Shown piece after piece: positions 24,136 through 33,461 of a stretch of DNA of 64,000 nt. The stretch lies in contig NZ_JAHWFK010000040.1 in assembly GCF_019710575.1 (NCBI RefSeq), positions 62,001 through 126,000 on the forward strand, given 5' to 3'. The notes under the pieces were generated by a model. The model did no database searches. It was not told the DNA's origin and saw only the letters and a program-made list of their open reading frames with translations. The translations under genes were made by a program, and so were the position numbers. Each line of letters opens with the position of its first letter. Position 1 is the first letter of the stretch. This DNA comes from Paractinoplanes polyasparticus. Lineage in GTDB: Bacteria > Actinomycetota > Actinomycetes > Mycobacteriales > Micromonosporaceae.

Positions 24136-24819
24136 ATGATGCAGACCTTCGAAACCCCAGCTCCGATCGCCGCCGTCCTGAACATCCCCGCGGGCGGCGT
24201 CCGATTCGCCGCCGACGACCGTGCCGACACCACAGTCGAAGTCGTGCCCACGGACGCCTCGAGGAGCCGCGACGTGAGGGCTGCTGAGCAGACCACCGTC
24301 GAATACCGCGACGGCGTCCTGCGCATCGAGACCCCGGTCCGGAACCAGATCCTCGGCCCGTCCGGATCCATCGACGTGACGGTGCGCCTTCCCGCCGGCT
24401 CACGGGTCGAGGCCAAGGCGGCCGCCGCCGAGTTCCGTGCCACCGGGCGGCTCGGCGACGTCATCTTCGACGGCGCGCACGGCACGATCGAGCTCGACGA
24501 GGCCGCGAGCGTGCGCCTCACCGCTCACGCCGGCGACATCTCGGTCGGCCGTCTGGACGGCCCGGCGCAGATCAGCACCCAGAAGGGCGACATCCGCATA
24601 GCCGAGGCCGTGAGCGGCACGGTCGTGTTGCGTACCGAGCACGGCACGATCTCGGTCGGCGTAGCTCCCGGGGTCTCGGCCACCTTGGACGCCGGCACCT
24701 CCTCCGGCCGGATCCGCAACACCCTCCAGAACACCGGAGGCGCCACCGTTCCGGTCGACATCCGCGCCACCACCGGCTACGGCGACATCACCGCCCACAG
24801 CCTCCCGGCAAAGCCGTAA
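24136..24819 (+). CDS. DUF4097-family beta-strand repeat protein
   Basis: A 227-residue protein made of repeating short strands: VEYRDGVLRIETP, SIDVTVRLPAGSRVEAKAAA, VRLTAHAGDISVGRLDG, DIRIAEAVSG, GTISVGVAPG, ATTGYGDITAHS. The G-D-I/G-x-I turns every 20 residues form the left-handed beta solenoid of DUF4097/YvlB proteins. No signal peptide is seen, so it is probably cytosolic. A GGAG ribosome site precedes ATG 24136. It is followed by a serine hydrolase gene 49 nt later. Confidence 0.8.
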   Translation: MMQTFETPAPIAAVLNIPAGGVRFAADDRADTTVEVVPTDASRSRDVRAAEQTTVEYRDGVLRIETPVRNQILGPSGSIDVTVRLPAGSRVEAKAAAAEFRATGRLGDVIFDGAHGTIELDEAASVRLTAHAGDISVGRLDGPAQISTQKGDIRIAEAVSGTVVLRTEHGTISVGVAPGVSATLDAGTSSGRIRNTLQNTGGATVPVDIRATTGYGDITAHSLPAKP

Positions 24820-24868
24820 GACCTTGACCGCCGCCCATCCGGTTGTTCGATCGAAGGAGCACGCCATC

Positions 24869-26110
24869 ATGTCCGTCACCGTCACCGATCAGCGCAGCGG
24901 CTTCCGCGAAGCGGGGCTGGGCAGGCTCCGCGAGGTGCTGGCACGGCACGTCGAGTCGGGAAGGATTCCCGGTCTCGTCGCTCTGGTCAGCCGGGGCGAC
25001 GAGACCCACGTCGAAACGATCGGAAGGATGCGCCGCGAGGGTGGCGCGCCGATGCGCCGCGACACCATCTTCCGGATGGCCTCGACGTCCAAGCCGGTCA
25101 CGGTCGCCGCGGCGATGGTCCTGCTGGACGAGTGCCGGCTACGGCTGGACGATCCGGTGCAGCAGTGGCTGCCCGAACTCGCCGACCGGCGGGTGCTCAA
25201 GCGCCCGGACGGCCCGCTCGACGACACCGTGCCGGCGCGGCGGCCGATCACCGTACGGGATGTGCTGACCTCCACGTTCGGGCTCGGCATGGATTTGACC
25301 GCGCTGGGCACTCCGATTCTGGGCGCCATCTTCGAGCAGGGGCTCACGCCCAACCTGCCGGAGCCGATGCCCGAGCCGGACGAGTGGATGCGCCGCCTCG
25401 GGGCACTGCCGCTGATGCACCAGCCCGGAGAGCGCTGGCAGTACCAGATCAGCAACGATCTGCTCGGCGTGCTGGTCGCCCGGGTCAGCGGGCAGTCGTT
25501 CGAGGCGTTCCTGCGGGAACGGCTCTTCGGCCCGCTGGGTATGACCGACACCGGCTTCCACGTGCCCGCTGACAAGATCGACCGGCTGCCGGACCTCTAT
25601 GCCCCGGATCCGCAGAGCGGCGAGTTCGTCGTCTGGGACGAGGCCGCCGGCGGACGGTGGAGCCGGCCGCCGGCGTTCCCGGGCGGCGGCGGTGGTCTGG
25701 TCTCGACCGCCGACGACTACCACGCCTACTTCCGGATGCTGCTGAATCACGGGATGCACGAAGGCGTACGGATCCTGTCCCGGCCCGCCGTCGAGCTGAT
25801 GACCACCAACAGCCTCATGCCGGAGCAACTGGCCGCCCGAACCGCGATGGCCCGCGACAGCGTTCACGTCTCGCACGGTCAGGGGCAGCACGGCGGTTGG
25901 GGTTTCGGCATGGCGGTGCGCACCTACCGCGCGGACTACGCGTCCATCGGCCAGTTCGGCTGGGACGGCGGCAGCGGCACGTCCACCTACGCCGACCCGG
26001 ACAAGCAGCTCATCGGGATCCTGCTCACCCAGGTCGGGGCGTCCGTCCCGGACCCGATCCAGCTCATGCACGACTTCTGGACCACCCTTTACCAGGCCAT
26101 CGACGACTGA
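24869..26110 (+). CDS. Serine hydrolase of the beta-lactamase (class C/esterase) family
   Basis: A 413-residue cytosolic enzyme without a signal peptide. RMASTSKPVTVAAAM carries the S-x-x-K catalytic motif, WQYQISNDLLG the Tyr motif, and WDGGSGTS the third element in place of K-T-G/H-T-G. Conserved FGLGMDL and GLVSTADDYHAYFRMLL support the EstB-like carboxylesterase subgroup. Antibiotic hydrolysis is not indicated by the motifs. AGGAG lies 12 nt before ATG 24869. It is convergent with the GGDEF/EAL gene, 8 nt between stops. Confidence 0.85.
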   Translation: MSVTVTDQRSGFREAGLGRLREVLARHVESGRIPGLVALVSRGDETHVETIGRMRREGGAPMRRDTIFRMASTSKPVTVAAAMVLLDECRLRLDDPVQQWLPELADRRVLKRPDGPLDDTVPARRPITVRDVLTSTFGLGMDLTALGTPILGAIFEQGLTPNLPEPMPEPDEWMRRLGALPLMHQPGERWQYQISNDLLGVLVARVSGQSFEAFLRERLFGPLGMTDTGFHVPADKIDRLPDLYAPDPQSGEFVVWDEAAGGRWSRPPAFPGGGGGLVSTADDYHAYFRMLLNHGMHEGVRILSRPAVELMTTNSLMPEQLAARTAMARDSVHVSHGQGQHGGWGFGMAVRTYRADYASIGQFGWDGGSGTSTYADPDKQLIGILLTQVGASVPDPIQLMHDFWTTLYQAIDD

Positions 26111-26118
26111 TGAGGGGG

Positions 26119-28797
26119 TCAGGCGGCTCCGGCGGGTGACGGCTGCCAAGCTCCGGCGAGCAGCAGGGCCGTCGCCTCGTCCGGCGGCACCGGGCGGGAG
26201 AACAGGTAGCCCTGACCGAGCTGGCAGCCCAAGGCGACCAGATCGGCGTGCTGCTCGGGCGTCTCGATGCCCTCGGCGACGACGGTCAGGTTCAGCGACT
26301 CCGCGATGGCCAGCACCGCGCGGACGATGCCCCGGTCGGTAGCGGTGTCCGGCAGGCCGGCCACGAACGAGCGGTCGATCTTGACGGTCTCGACCGGGAG
26401 CCGCTTGAGGTGGCTGAGGCTCGAGTACGAGATGCCGAAGTCGTCGAGCGCGAAGTGGACGCCGGCCGCGCGCAGGCGGGTGGCGAACTCGTTGACGTCG
26501 ATGCGGATGGCACTGTGTTCCGTAGTTTCCAGCCACACGTCCGCCGGGTCGGCGCCGCTTTCCTCGATCACCTTCAGCGTACGGGCGGCAGCATCCGCCT
26601 GGTGCAGTTGCACCGGCGACAGATTCACGCTGATGCCCAACCGCTCCCCGGAGAGCAGCCGCCGCCACTCGGCGAGCTGGTGGCACGCCTGGCCGAGCAC
26701 CCACTCGCCGATGTCGATGATGGCGCCACTCTCCTCGGCGAGCGGGATGAACTCGTCCGGCGGCACCAGGCCGCGCACCGGATGGTGCCACCGGCAGAGC
26801 GCCTCGAACCCGATGATCCGGCTGCTGCTCAGCTCGAGTATCGGCTGGTAGTGCACGGCGAGCTGGCCGCGGGCGGACGCGAAGGCGAGGTCGGAGCGGA
26901 GCTGGAGCCGGTCCAGGCTGCGGCGGGAGGCCGCGTCGTCGAACACCTCGGCGCGGCCTCTTCCGGCGTGCTTGGCCGCGTACATGGCGGCGTCCGCGTC
27001 GCGCAGCATGGTGGCCGGGTCGGCGTGGCCGCGGACGCCGAGCACACCGCCCACGCTGGCCGAGATCTCGACGCGCTCGTCGAGCAGCACGAACGGGACC
27101 TCCACCGCCTCCACGACCCGGTCGCCGACGGCACGCACGTCGTCCAGGTCGGCGACGCCGTCGAGGAGGACGACGAACTCGTCGCCGCCGAACCGGGCCA
27201 GCAGGTCGCCCTGGCGCATGCAGCCGCGCAGCCGGTCGGCCGCCTGCACCAGCAGCTGGTCGCCGGCGTCGTGGCCGAGCCGGTCGTTGACGTCCTTGAA
27301 CTTGTCGAGGTCGCAGAAGAGCAGGCCCACGTGGTCGGCGGCGTCCACCCGGGCGAGCGCCGCGTTGAGCCGGTCCGCGGTGAGCGCGCGGTTGGCCAGG
27401 CCGGTCAGGGGATCGTGGGTGGCGCGCCGGCGCAGCTCGTCCTCGAGGCGGCGGCGCCGGTCGATCACCCGCGACGAAAGCACGACGGTGTTGTCGGCCG
27501 CCACCGGGCGCAGGGCGCTCTCCACCCACACCCATCGGTCCTCGCCGGTGAGCAGGCGGTACTCGATCGTCGGGGTGTGCACCGGGCCGGTCAGGGCGGC
27601 GGCGACCGCTACCCGGTCGCTGGGGTGCGCCAGGGCGGTCACCGGGGTGCCGAGCAGCCGGCCCGGCGGCAGCGCCAGCTCGCGCTCGTACGACGGCGAC
27701 GCGTACACGAAGCGGCCGGAGTCGTCGACCACCGCGATGAGGTCGCTGATCGAGTCGGTGATCAGGCGCAGGGAGTTCTCGCTGGCCTGCAGGGCCAGGT
27801 ACAGCTCGGCGTTGTTCATCGCGACATCGACGTACGTGCCGAAGAGGGTGCCGGCCTCGGCCGCCTCCGAGCGGAACGGCACGCCGTCGTACCGGAAGGC
27901 GTACAGCACGGCGGCGGGGATGCCCTTCCGCATCACCGGAACGGCCAGCACCGAACCGCCCATCGGGAACCCGTCGTGCACGCCGGCGTACGTCTCGCCG
28001 GCGCTCAGGGTCTCCCAGCCCCACAACTTCTCGGACGGCAGCGAGTGGCCGGCGGGCAGGACGTCGCGACGGGTCGCCGCGCTGAGCGTCGCGACGCCGT
28101 CCTCGATCGTCACCACACCGCCCTCGACGCCGTCCACCAGGATCGGGAGGAGCCGCGCGGCCTCGTCGAACAGAGTCGGCAGGTCGAGGCAGCTCGTGAG
28201 GCGGTGGCCGAGCCGGGCGAGCGTCTCCACCGTCGCGGTGCGGCGGCGGGCCTGCACCGCGAGCCGGAGCCGGGAGGCCACCGACCGCAGCACCGGCAGG
28301 TCGGCGGACGGGAAGCCGTCGGGGCGGGACCGGAACATCATCAGCAGCTCGTCGGCCGTACCGTCCTCGCCGGCGGGCACCCAGACGGCCGAGGCGGGCG
28401 CCAGGCCGGCTATCGAAGGTGGGAAGTCGGCTTCGGGGTCCAGGGCGGCGCCCGTACGCGCGATCGCCTGCCCGGCCGCGATGGCCTCCGCCGCGGCGCC
28501 GGCGAGCGGCCAGCCGTCCGTGTACGCGGCGTCGTCCTCGGGGATGCCGCACGTGCCCGTGAGCTGGAGGCGGCCGGCCACGACCCGCGCCGACACGGTG
28601 ACATCGGCCGCGTAGACCTGCGACAGCACGGCGAGAGTCTGCTCCACGAGTTCCGTCGGCGAGGACGGCTGCCCCAGCACCGTCAGCACCCGGATCAGCC
28701 GCGAGGTCTGCCGGTACGCGTCGGCCGCGGCTGCGGTGGCGCCCGCCAGCTTCTCCCTGAGCCTCTCGCCGGCCTCGTCGCGTGCGATGTTGTCCAT
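26119..28797 (-). CDS. Cyclic-di-GMP enzyme, GAF-GAF-PAS-GGDEF-EAL
   Basis: An 892-residue sensor enzyme. Two GAF domains (about residues 50-190 and 200-345) and a PAS domain (about 350-460, FVYASPSYERELALPPGRLL) precede GGDEF (470-630) and EAL (640-885). The cyclase motif RFGGDEF (about residue 537) is intact with an I-site RQGD five residues before it. In the EAL domain, EALCRW, VNLSP, both Glu of ETTE, DDFG, VKIDRSF, EGIET and the late Gln are present, so both activities look possible. It follows the FIST gene closely; a TTG at 28812 would make the genes overlap, but ATG 28797 is preferred. Confidence 0.9.
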   Translation of the reverse strand: MDNIARDEAGERLREKLAGATAAAADAYRQTSRLIRVLTVLGQPSSPTELVEQTLAVLSQVYAADVTVSARVVAGRLQLTGTCGIPEDDAAYTDGWPLAGAAAEAIAAGQAIARTGAALDPEADFPPSIAGLAPASAVWVPAGEDGTADELLMMFRSRPDGFPSADLPVLRSVASRLRLAVQARRRTATVETLARLGHRLTSCLDLPTLFDEAARLLPILVDGVEGGVVTIEDGVATLSAATRRDVLPAGHSLPSEKLWGWETLSAGETYAGVHDGFPMGGSVLAVPVMRKGIPAAVLYAFRYDGVPFRSEAAEAGTLFGTYVDVAMNNAELYLALQASENSLRLITDSISDLIAVVDDSGRFVYASPSYERELALPPGRLLGTPVTALAHPSDRVAVAAALTGPVHTPTIEYRLLTGEDRWVWVESALRPVAADNTVVLSSRVIDRRRRLEDELRRRATHDPLTGLANRALTADRLNAALARVDAADHVGLLFCDLDKFKDVNDRLGHDAGDQLLVQAADRLRGCMRQGDLLARFGGDEFVVLLDGVADLDDVRAVGDRVVEAVEVPFVLLDERVEISASVGGVLGVRGHADPATMLRDADAAMYAAKHAGRGRAEVFDDAASRRSLDRLQLRSDLAFASARGQLAVHYQPILELSSSRIIGFEALCRWHHPVRGLVPPDEFIPLAEESGAIIDIGEWVLGQACHQLAEWRRLLSGERLGISVNLSPVQLHQADAAARTLKVIEESGADPADVWLETTEHSAIRIDVNEFATRLRAAGVHFALDDFGISYSSLSHLKRLPVETVKIDRSFVAGLPDTATDRGIVRAVLAIAESLNLTVVAEGIETPEQHADLVALGCQLGQGYLFSRPVPPDEATALLLAGAWQPSPAGAA

Positions 28798-28808
28798 CGA
28801 TACCCCGC

Positions 28809-29978
28809 TCAAAGGGCCAGTGCGGTGAGAGTGGCGTTGTGGTACCCGGACACGCCGACGGACCGGGCGAACTCCCCGTACGTGTAGAAGCCGAACGTGG
28901 CGACGGAACCGGCGGCCTTGTGCAGCCGGGCGGCCTCCTCGCCCTCGCGGTCGCGCAGCAGGTCCAGCCGCGCGATGCAGCTGAACGTCAGCATCACGGC
29001 CGGGTCGTCGATGTCGCTCAGCGCGTCCTCGACCACATTCTCGATGACGTCGAGCAGGTCTTGCTGGTCGGCGGAGACGATCTGCACGGCGCAGTACTCC
29101 GGGAGTGGGGTGAAGGTCCGTACGGCGCCCTGCTCGTCCAGTAACGCCCCTCGGACGACCTGCGTGCCGTCCGGCTCGATCAGGCCGAAGGAGTGCGCGG
29201 TGCGCCAGTCGGAGCGAGCGCCCACGGGTACCGGCGACTCGGCCTCGTCCACGAGCCCCTCGTGGTACACCTCGGCGGCCGGGCGCCCGTCGATCTCGTG
29301 CACCACCTGGCCTTCGACGCGAGTGACCAGCATGGGCAGGCCCTGGGGCTGCCAGCCGTGCCCGGACACCACGCGCAGCGGCTGCTCCGAGCCGATCCAG
29401 ACCGCGACCGCGCCGTTGGCGACCACGTCGCCGCCGTGAAACACCGACGAGCCGGCGAACGTACGGTCGTCCCCGGCCGCCCCGCCGACCACCGGAACCT
29501 GGGCGCCGGTGACCCGGTAGAGCCCGTTCAGCAGTCCCTGCATGTCGCCCGCCATGCCGTCGGCCAGCAGCAACAGCGCGCCGTACGGGGTGGGCTCCGA
29601 GCCCGCGGCGTCGCGGGCCCGGCGAGCCAGGTCGCGGCCGGCCGCGGTGGTGTCACTGCTGATGCCGCCGACCACTGCCGTGCCGAAACGGTACCGGCCC
29701 CCACCGAGGATCATCACGCTGACCGCGGGTCCCGGCGGGATGAACTCACCCTCGATGAACTGCCCACTGGTCGTGGCGCCGACCAGTGGCGTCTCTCCGG
29801 TGACGGCACGGACACCGGCGAGCAGCGCGGCCAGGTCGTACCGGATCGAGGCGTACACGATCACCAGGTCGGCGGTGGCGCCGTCGAGCCCGGCCAGCGC
29901 GGCACGGGCGGCGGCGGATCCCGCAGCGGTGGCGTCCTCGTGACTGCTGCGGCCCGACCCGAACGGCATTCTCGTCAT
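28809..29978 (-). CDS. FIST N/FIST C domain sensor protein
   Basis: A 389-residue soluble protein. The FIST_N half has DLVIVYASIRYDLAALLAGV, LVGATTSGQFIEG and GDMQGLLNGLYRVTG with VPVVGGAAGDD. The FIST_C half ends LTFSCIARLDLLRD and GFYTYGEFA. FIST domains are small-ligand, possibly amino-acid, sensors and are usually linked to GGDEF, EAL or kinase output. Here the gene leads directly into the GGDEF/EAL gene in one operon, so it probably feeds that enzyme. Confidence 0.85.
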   Translation of the reverse strand: MTRMPFGSGRSSHEDATAAGSAAARAALAGLDGATADLVIVYASIRYDLAALLAGVRAVTGETPLVGATTSGQFIEGEFIPPGPAVSVMILGGGRYRFGTAVVGGISSDTTAAGRDLARRARDAAGSEPTPYGALLLLADGMAGDMQGLLNGLYRVTGAQVPVVGGAAGDDRTFAGSSVFHGGDVVANGAVAVWIGSEQPLRVVSGHGWQPQGLPMLVTRVEGQVVHEIDGRPAAEVYHEGLVDEAESPVPVGARSDWRTAHSFGLIEPDGTQVVRGALLDEQGAVRTFTPLPEYCAVQIVSADQQDLLDVIENVVEDALSDIDDPAVMLTFSCIARLDLLRDREGEEAARLHKAAGSVATFGFYTYGEFARSVGVSGYHNATLTALAL

Positions 29979-30000
29979 ATCGGGGAAATCGGCCGCGGGT

Positions 30001-30032
30001 GGTCCGACCTTAAGACTGGGAAGGTCCGACCT
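30001..30032. promoter_or_regulatory. Direct repeat upstream of the FIST operon
   Basis: GGTCCGACCT occurs at 30001-30010 and again at 30023-30032. The 22-bp spacing is two helical turns, 23 nt before the FIST start. It is a plausible regulator site, found by eye. Confidence 0.45.
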
Positions 30033-30129
30033 CAGGTCGTGTCAAACCCTGTCCTGTGCTCGTCCGGCCGCAGCTGCGGGCGTCCGGCACGCTGGACGCC
30101 CGCATCAATGAGTGCTGTGGGAGTTCGCG

Positions 30130-30498
30130 TCAGTGCACGAACGTGGCCAGCGGTTCTCCCGGCTCGACGATGTAGGTCGAGAGCATCAGCCCGGTGTCGG
30201 GTCCGAGATCGGTCGCGTTGTGCGGCGTTCGCGGCGGGATCAGGAAGCCGTCACCGGGGTGCAGGACAAGGGTGGGTTGGTCGCGGATCTCCATGCGTAC
30301 CGTGCCGGCGACGATGTAGCCCACCTCCTCTCCGGGATGGATGTGCCACCCGGACTCGACGCCGGCGGGGATCTCCGTGCGCACCTGGACGATGTCCCGG
30401 CCGGGGATGGAGGAGCCGCGGCGCAGCGTTTCGGTGCGCTTGAGGGTGGCGGCGAGCTCATCGGCCGGCCCCACCTGTTTTCCTGTGTCGGACGACAT
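30130..30498 (-). CDS. Cupin-domain protein
   Basis: A 122-residue single cupin. GWHIHPGEEVGYIVAG gives the first metal motif (H-x-H...E) and PGDGFLIPPRTPHNATD the second, with its His. Metal-binding residues are therefore present. It is the last gene of a four-gene minus-strand operon behind three alpha/beta hydrolases and could be a dioxygenase, isomerase or small-molecule binder in that pathway. Confidence 0.8.
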   Translation of the reverse strand: MSSDTGKQVGPADELAATLKRTETLRRGSSIPGRDIVQVRTEIPAGVESGWHIHPGEEVGYIVAGTVRMEIRDQPTLVLHPGDGFLIPPRTPHNATDLGPDTGLMLSTYIVEPGEPLATFVH

Positions 30499-30516
30499 GA
30501 CAGAACCTCCAGGTGG

Positions 30517-31428
30517 TCAAGAGACGGGAAAGGCCGACGGACGGCGTAGGAGGAACCCCGACAGGGCTTCCGCCGTCGCCTCCGGATCATCCTCGACGAC
30601 GAAATGGCTGGTCGGCATCGGCCGGCCGGTGGCGTCGTCGGCCCACGGCCGCCAGACGTCCAGCACGTCGCCGTAGAACCGCGGCAGTGCCCCGGTCGCA
30701 CTCCACAACACGAGCAGCGGGCAACCGATCTTCCGTACGCCCCGGTCGGCGTCGTCGTGTTCACGGTCCACCGTCGCCCCGGCCCGGTAGTCCTCACAGA
30801 TGGCCTGCACAGTGCTCACGTCGTCGAGCAGCGCCCGGTATCCGGCCATCAGTTCGGCCGGGTAGCGGTCCGGCGCCCGGCCGAGGCCGAGGGCTCGGAC
30901 GTGGAAGTCGAAGAACGCGTCGGGGTCGGCGGCGATGAGTCTCTCGGGCAGGGGCGCCGGCTGGGCCAGGAAAGCCCAGTGCCAGTAGCCGAGGGCCATG
31001 TGGGCGTCGGCGCGGGCCCACACGTCACCGGTGGGCACGACGTCGAGGACCGCGGCGGCACTGACCTGGCCGGGGTGGTCCAATGCCATCCGGTACGCCA
31101 CCCGCCCGCCCCGGTCGTGGCCCGCGACCGCGAACTGCTCGTAGCCGAGCAGATCCATGGCCTGTACGAGATCAGCGGCGAGGGAGCGCTTGGAGTGGGG
31201 CATGTGGTCGGCCGCGGGTTCGGGACGGAACGACGCCCCGTACCCGGGCAGGTCCGCCACGACCACCGTGAAGTGGTCGGTCAGCAGCTCCGCGACGGCG
31301 TGCCACATGACATGGGTCTGGGGATATCCGTGCAGCAGGAGCAGCGGTGGCCCTTGCCCGGCGACCCGGGCGAAGATCCGTCCTCGTGCGGTCTGCAGGG
31401 CGTGCTGCACGAAGCCGTCGAACATCAT
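30517..31428 (-). CDS. Alpha/beta hydrolase, haloacetate dehalogenase/epoxide hydrolase-like
   Basis: A 303-residue hydrolase. LLLLHGYPQTHVMWH is the oxyanion region; VAGHDRGGRVAYRMALDHP bears an Asp nucleophile (G-H-D-R-G), as in fluoroacetate dehalogenases and epoxide hydrolases; GYWHWAFLAQPAPLPERLI is a cap segment highly typical of fluoroacetate dehalogenase. A catalytic His near the C-terminus (TSHFVVEDDPE) completes the triad. Start ATG 31428 overlaps the previous stop (ATGA), so translation is coupled to the esterase gene. The true substrate is not known. Confidence 0.85.
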   Translation of the reverse strand: MMFDGFVQHALQTARGRIFARVAGQGPPLLLLHGYPQTHVMWHAVAELLTDHFTVVVADLPGYGASFRPEPAADHMPHSKRSLAADLVQAMDLLGYEQFAVAGHDRGGRVAYRMALDHPGQVSAAAVLDVVPTGDVWARADAHMALGYWHWAFLAQPAPLPERLIAADPDAFFDFHVRALGLGRAPDRYPAELMAGYRALLDDVSTVQAICEDYRAGATVDREHDDADRGVRKIGCPLLVLWSATGALPRFYGDVLDVWRPWADDATGRPMPTSHFVVEDDPEATAEALSGFLLRRPSAFPVS

Positions 31429-32384
31429 TTCGCGGCGAGCGCCGCGCGCAGGAAGCCGGCGGCCTGGTCGACGGCGGCGCGGGTGGCTCGGGTGTCGGTG
31501 ACCGAGTTGAGCAGCATGAAGTCGTGGACGGCGCCGTCGTAGCGCACGGTCGTCACCGGCACGCCGGCGGTACGCAGCTTGGCCGCGTACGCCTCGCCTT
31601 CGTCCCGCAGGACGTCGGCTTCGTCGACGAATACCAGCGTCGGGGGGAGCCCGCGGAGTTGGTCGACCGTGGCCTGGTTCGGGGAGGCGGTGATCTCGGA
31701 GCGCTTCGCATGGTCGGGAGCGTAGGCGTCCCAGAACCATTCCATGGACTTGCGGCTGAGGTAGTAGCCGGACGCGAACTGATCGTATGAGGCGGTGTTC
31801 ATCGCAGCGTCGGTGACCGGGTAGTAGAGCGACTGCTGCACGAAGGTGACGTCCCCGCGTTCCTTGGCCATCAGAGCCAGCGCCGCCGTCATGTTGCCGC
31901 CGACGGATTCGCCGGCAACCGCCATCCGGTCGGCATCGAGGCCGTGTGCGGCGCCTTCCTTGGTGACCCATTGCGCGACGGCGTAGCCCTGTTCGATCGC
32001 CACCGGGTAGCGCGCTTCCGGGGACGGCGTGTACTCGACGAAGACGACGGCCGCGTTCGCCCCGACGGCGAGTTCGCGGACGAGCCGGTCGTGGGTTCCG
32101 GCGTTACCCAGGATCCAGCCGCCGCCGTGCATGTAGACGACGACCGGCAGTACGGCTTCGGCGTCGACCGGCTTGACGATGCGGACCCGGACATCGCCGG
32201 CGGCGGCCGGCACGGTGATCCACTCGTCGGTGACCGGGAGCTTCTCGACCGGTGCGGCCTGCAGGTCATCGAGGATCCTGCGGGCGCCCTCCGGTCCGGC
32301 GTTGATGAGGAAGAGCGGGTCGGCGGTCGCCTCCACCAGCTGCTGGGCAGCGGGCTCCAGGACGACGGTCGGCTGAACGGGCAT
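31425..32384 (-). CDS. Alpha/beta hydrolase, HSL-type acetyl esterase
   Basis: A 319-residue hormone-sensitive-lipase-type esterase with MHGGGWILGN (oxyanion hole), VAGESVGGNMTAA (Ser nucleophile), FVDEADVLRDEG (Asp) and AVHDFMLLN (His). All catalytic residues are present and there is no signal peptide. It is the second gene of the operon 33245 to 30130, 27 nt after the perhydrolase-like gene and overlapping the next. Confidence 0.9.
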   Translation of the reverse strand: MPVQPTVVLEPAAQQLVEATADPLFLINAGPEGARRILDDLQAAPVEKLPVTDEWITVPAAAGDVRVRIVKPVDAEAVLPVVVYMHGGGWILGNAGTHDRLVRELAVGANAAVVFVEYTPSPEARYPVAIEQGYAVAQWVTKEGAAHGLDADRMAVAGESVGGNMTAALALMAKERGDVTFVQQSLYYPVTDAAMNTASYDQFASGYYLSRKSMEWFWDAYAPDHAKRSEITASPNQATVDQLRGLPPTLVFVDEADVLRDEGEAYAAKLRTAGVPVTTVRYDGAVHDFMLLNSVTDTRATRAAVDQAAGFLRAALAAK

Positions 32385-32411
32385 GGCGCTACTCCTGGGT
32401 CGTCGGGTGGG

Positions 32412-33245
32412 TTACTTGGCGAGGAACGCGAGCAGCTCGCGGTTGACCTCGTCGGCGTGGCTCAGAGCCATGAGGTGCGGTCCGCCCTCGATCTCGACGT
32501 AGTGCGCCTCCGGCAGCGCCGCGTGCATGCGGCGTCCCTGGCCGTCGATCGACAGAATCCGGTCCGCAGTGCCGTGCAGCACCAGGGCCGGGATGTCGAT
32601 GCGCTTGAGGTCGTCGTGGAAGTCGTCCAGCCAGGTCACCGGGCAGGCCCAGGTCGCGATGGGCGAGGCGTCGGCGCCGGCGTTCCACAGGTTGCGGACG
32701 GCGTCCTCGCTGACCCGCTTGCCGAGCAGCTCGTCGAGGTTGAGCATGTCGCCGATGATCGCGGTCAGCCAGGCCGGCCGGTCGTGCCGGATGGCCTGTT
32801 GGACCGCGTCGACGCCGGCCTGATCGACACCGTTCGGGTTCTCCTCGGACTTGACGAACGAGGGCGAGAGGCTCTCGATGAACACACAGGACTTGAGCCG
32901 CTCCGTGCCGTGGACGCCGATGTACCGGGCGACCTCACCGGTGCCCAGCGAGAGCCCGACGAGAGTGACCTCGTGCAGGTCCAACGTGGTGAGCAACTGG
33001 TCGAGATCGGCGGCGAGAGTGTCGAAGTCGTAGCCACCGGCCGGCCGGCTGGATCGGCCGAAACCGCGCCGGTCGTACGCGATGACTCGGTAGCCCGCGG
33101 TGAGCAGCGGATGGATCTGTGGCTCCCAGGATCGGCTGTCGAACGGCCAGCCACTGATCAGGACCACGGCCGGCCCGCTGCCGTGGTCCTCGTAGTACAG
33201 GTCGATCGAGGTCGTGTTCTCCGTGCCGACAGTGATGGTGGACAT
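32412..33245 (-). CDS. Alpha/beta hydrolase, non-heme chloroperoxidase/perhydrolase type
   Basis: A 277-residue hydrolase with VLISGWPFDSRSWEPQIHPL, YDRRGFGRSSRP, LVGLSLGTGEVARYI (the nucleophile Ser in the G-x-S-x-G-T-G-E-V-A-R signature of cofactor-free haloperoxidases), HGTADRILS (Asp) and GGPHLMALSHADEVN (His). Such enzymes hydrolyse esters or form peracids. ATG 33245 begins the first gene of the four-gene minus-strand operon. The 216-nt space to the divergent hydrolase at 33462 should contain both promoters. Confidence 0.9.
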   Translation of the reverse strand: MSTITVGTENTTSIDLYYEDHGSGPAVVLISGWPFDSRSWEPQIHPLLTAGYRVIAYDRRGFGRSSRPAGGYDFDTLAADLDQLLTTLDLHEVTLVGLSLGTGEVARYIGVHGTERLKSCVFIESLSPSFVKSEENPNGVDQAGVDAVQQAIRHDRPAWLTAIIGDMLNLDELLGKRVSEDAVRNLWNAGADASPIATWACPVTWLDDFHDDLKRIDIPALVLHGTADRILSIDGQGRRMHAALPEAHYVEIEGGPHLMALSHADEVNRELLAFLAK

Positions 33246-33461
33246 GTGCGCTCCTCGGTTGTCCTTCTCTGATCCCAACCTGGCAAAGGCCGGGTGCGCT
33301 GACCAGGACGGCTGACCCGAGGACGGAGGGGTGTTCACCGGAAGAAAAGGCGGGCTACCCCCGGTACGGAAGTCCGGCCCGCCCGCTCGTTCCCACCCGC
33401 GCCGCTTGCGAGTCTCACCTTGCTCGTCGTGGTGGCGGGCGGCTAACTCAGGAGGCAACAG

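Noticed and set aside
25139..28552. 1137-codon minus-strand frame spanning the serine hydrolase and the GGDEF/EAL gene
   Set aside because: Crosses two real genes in another frame and is Arg/Pro-rich without motifs.
26248..28887. 879-codon plus-strand frame opposite the GGDEF/EAL gene
   Set aside because: Antisense shadow without recognisable domains; the GGDEF and EAL motifs fix the true strand.
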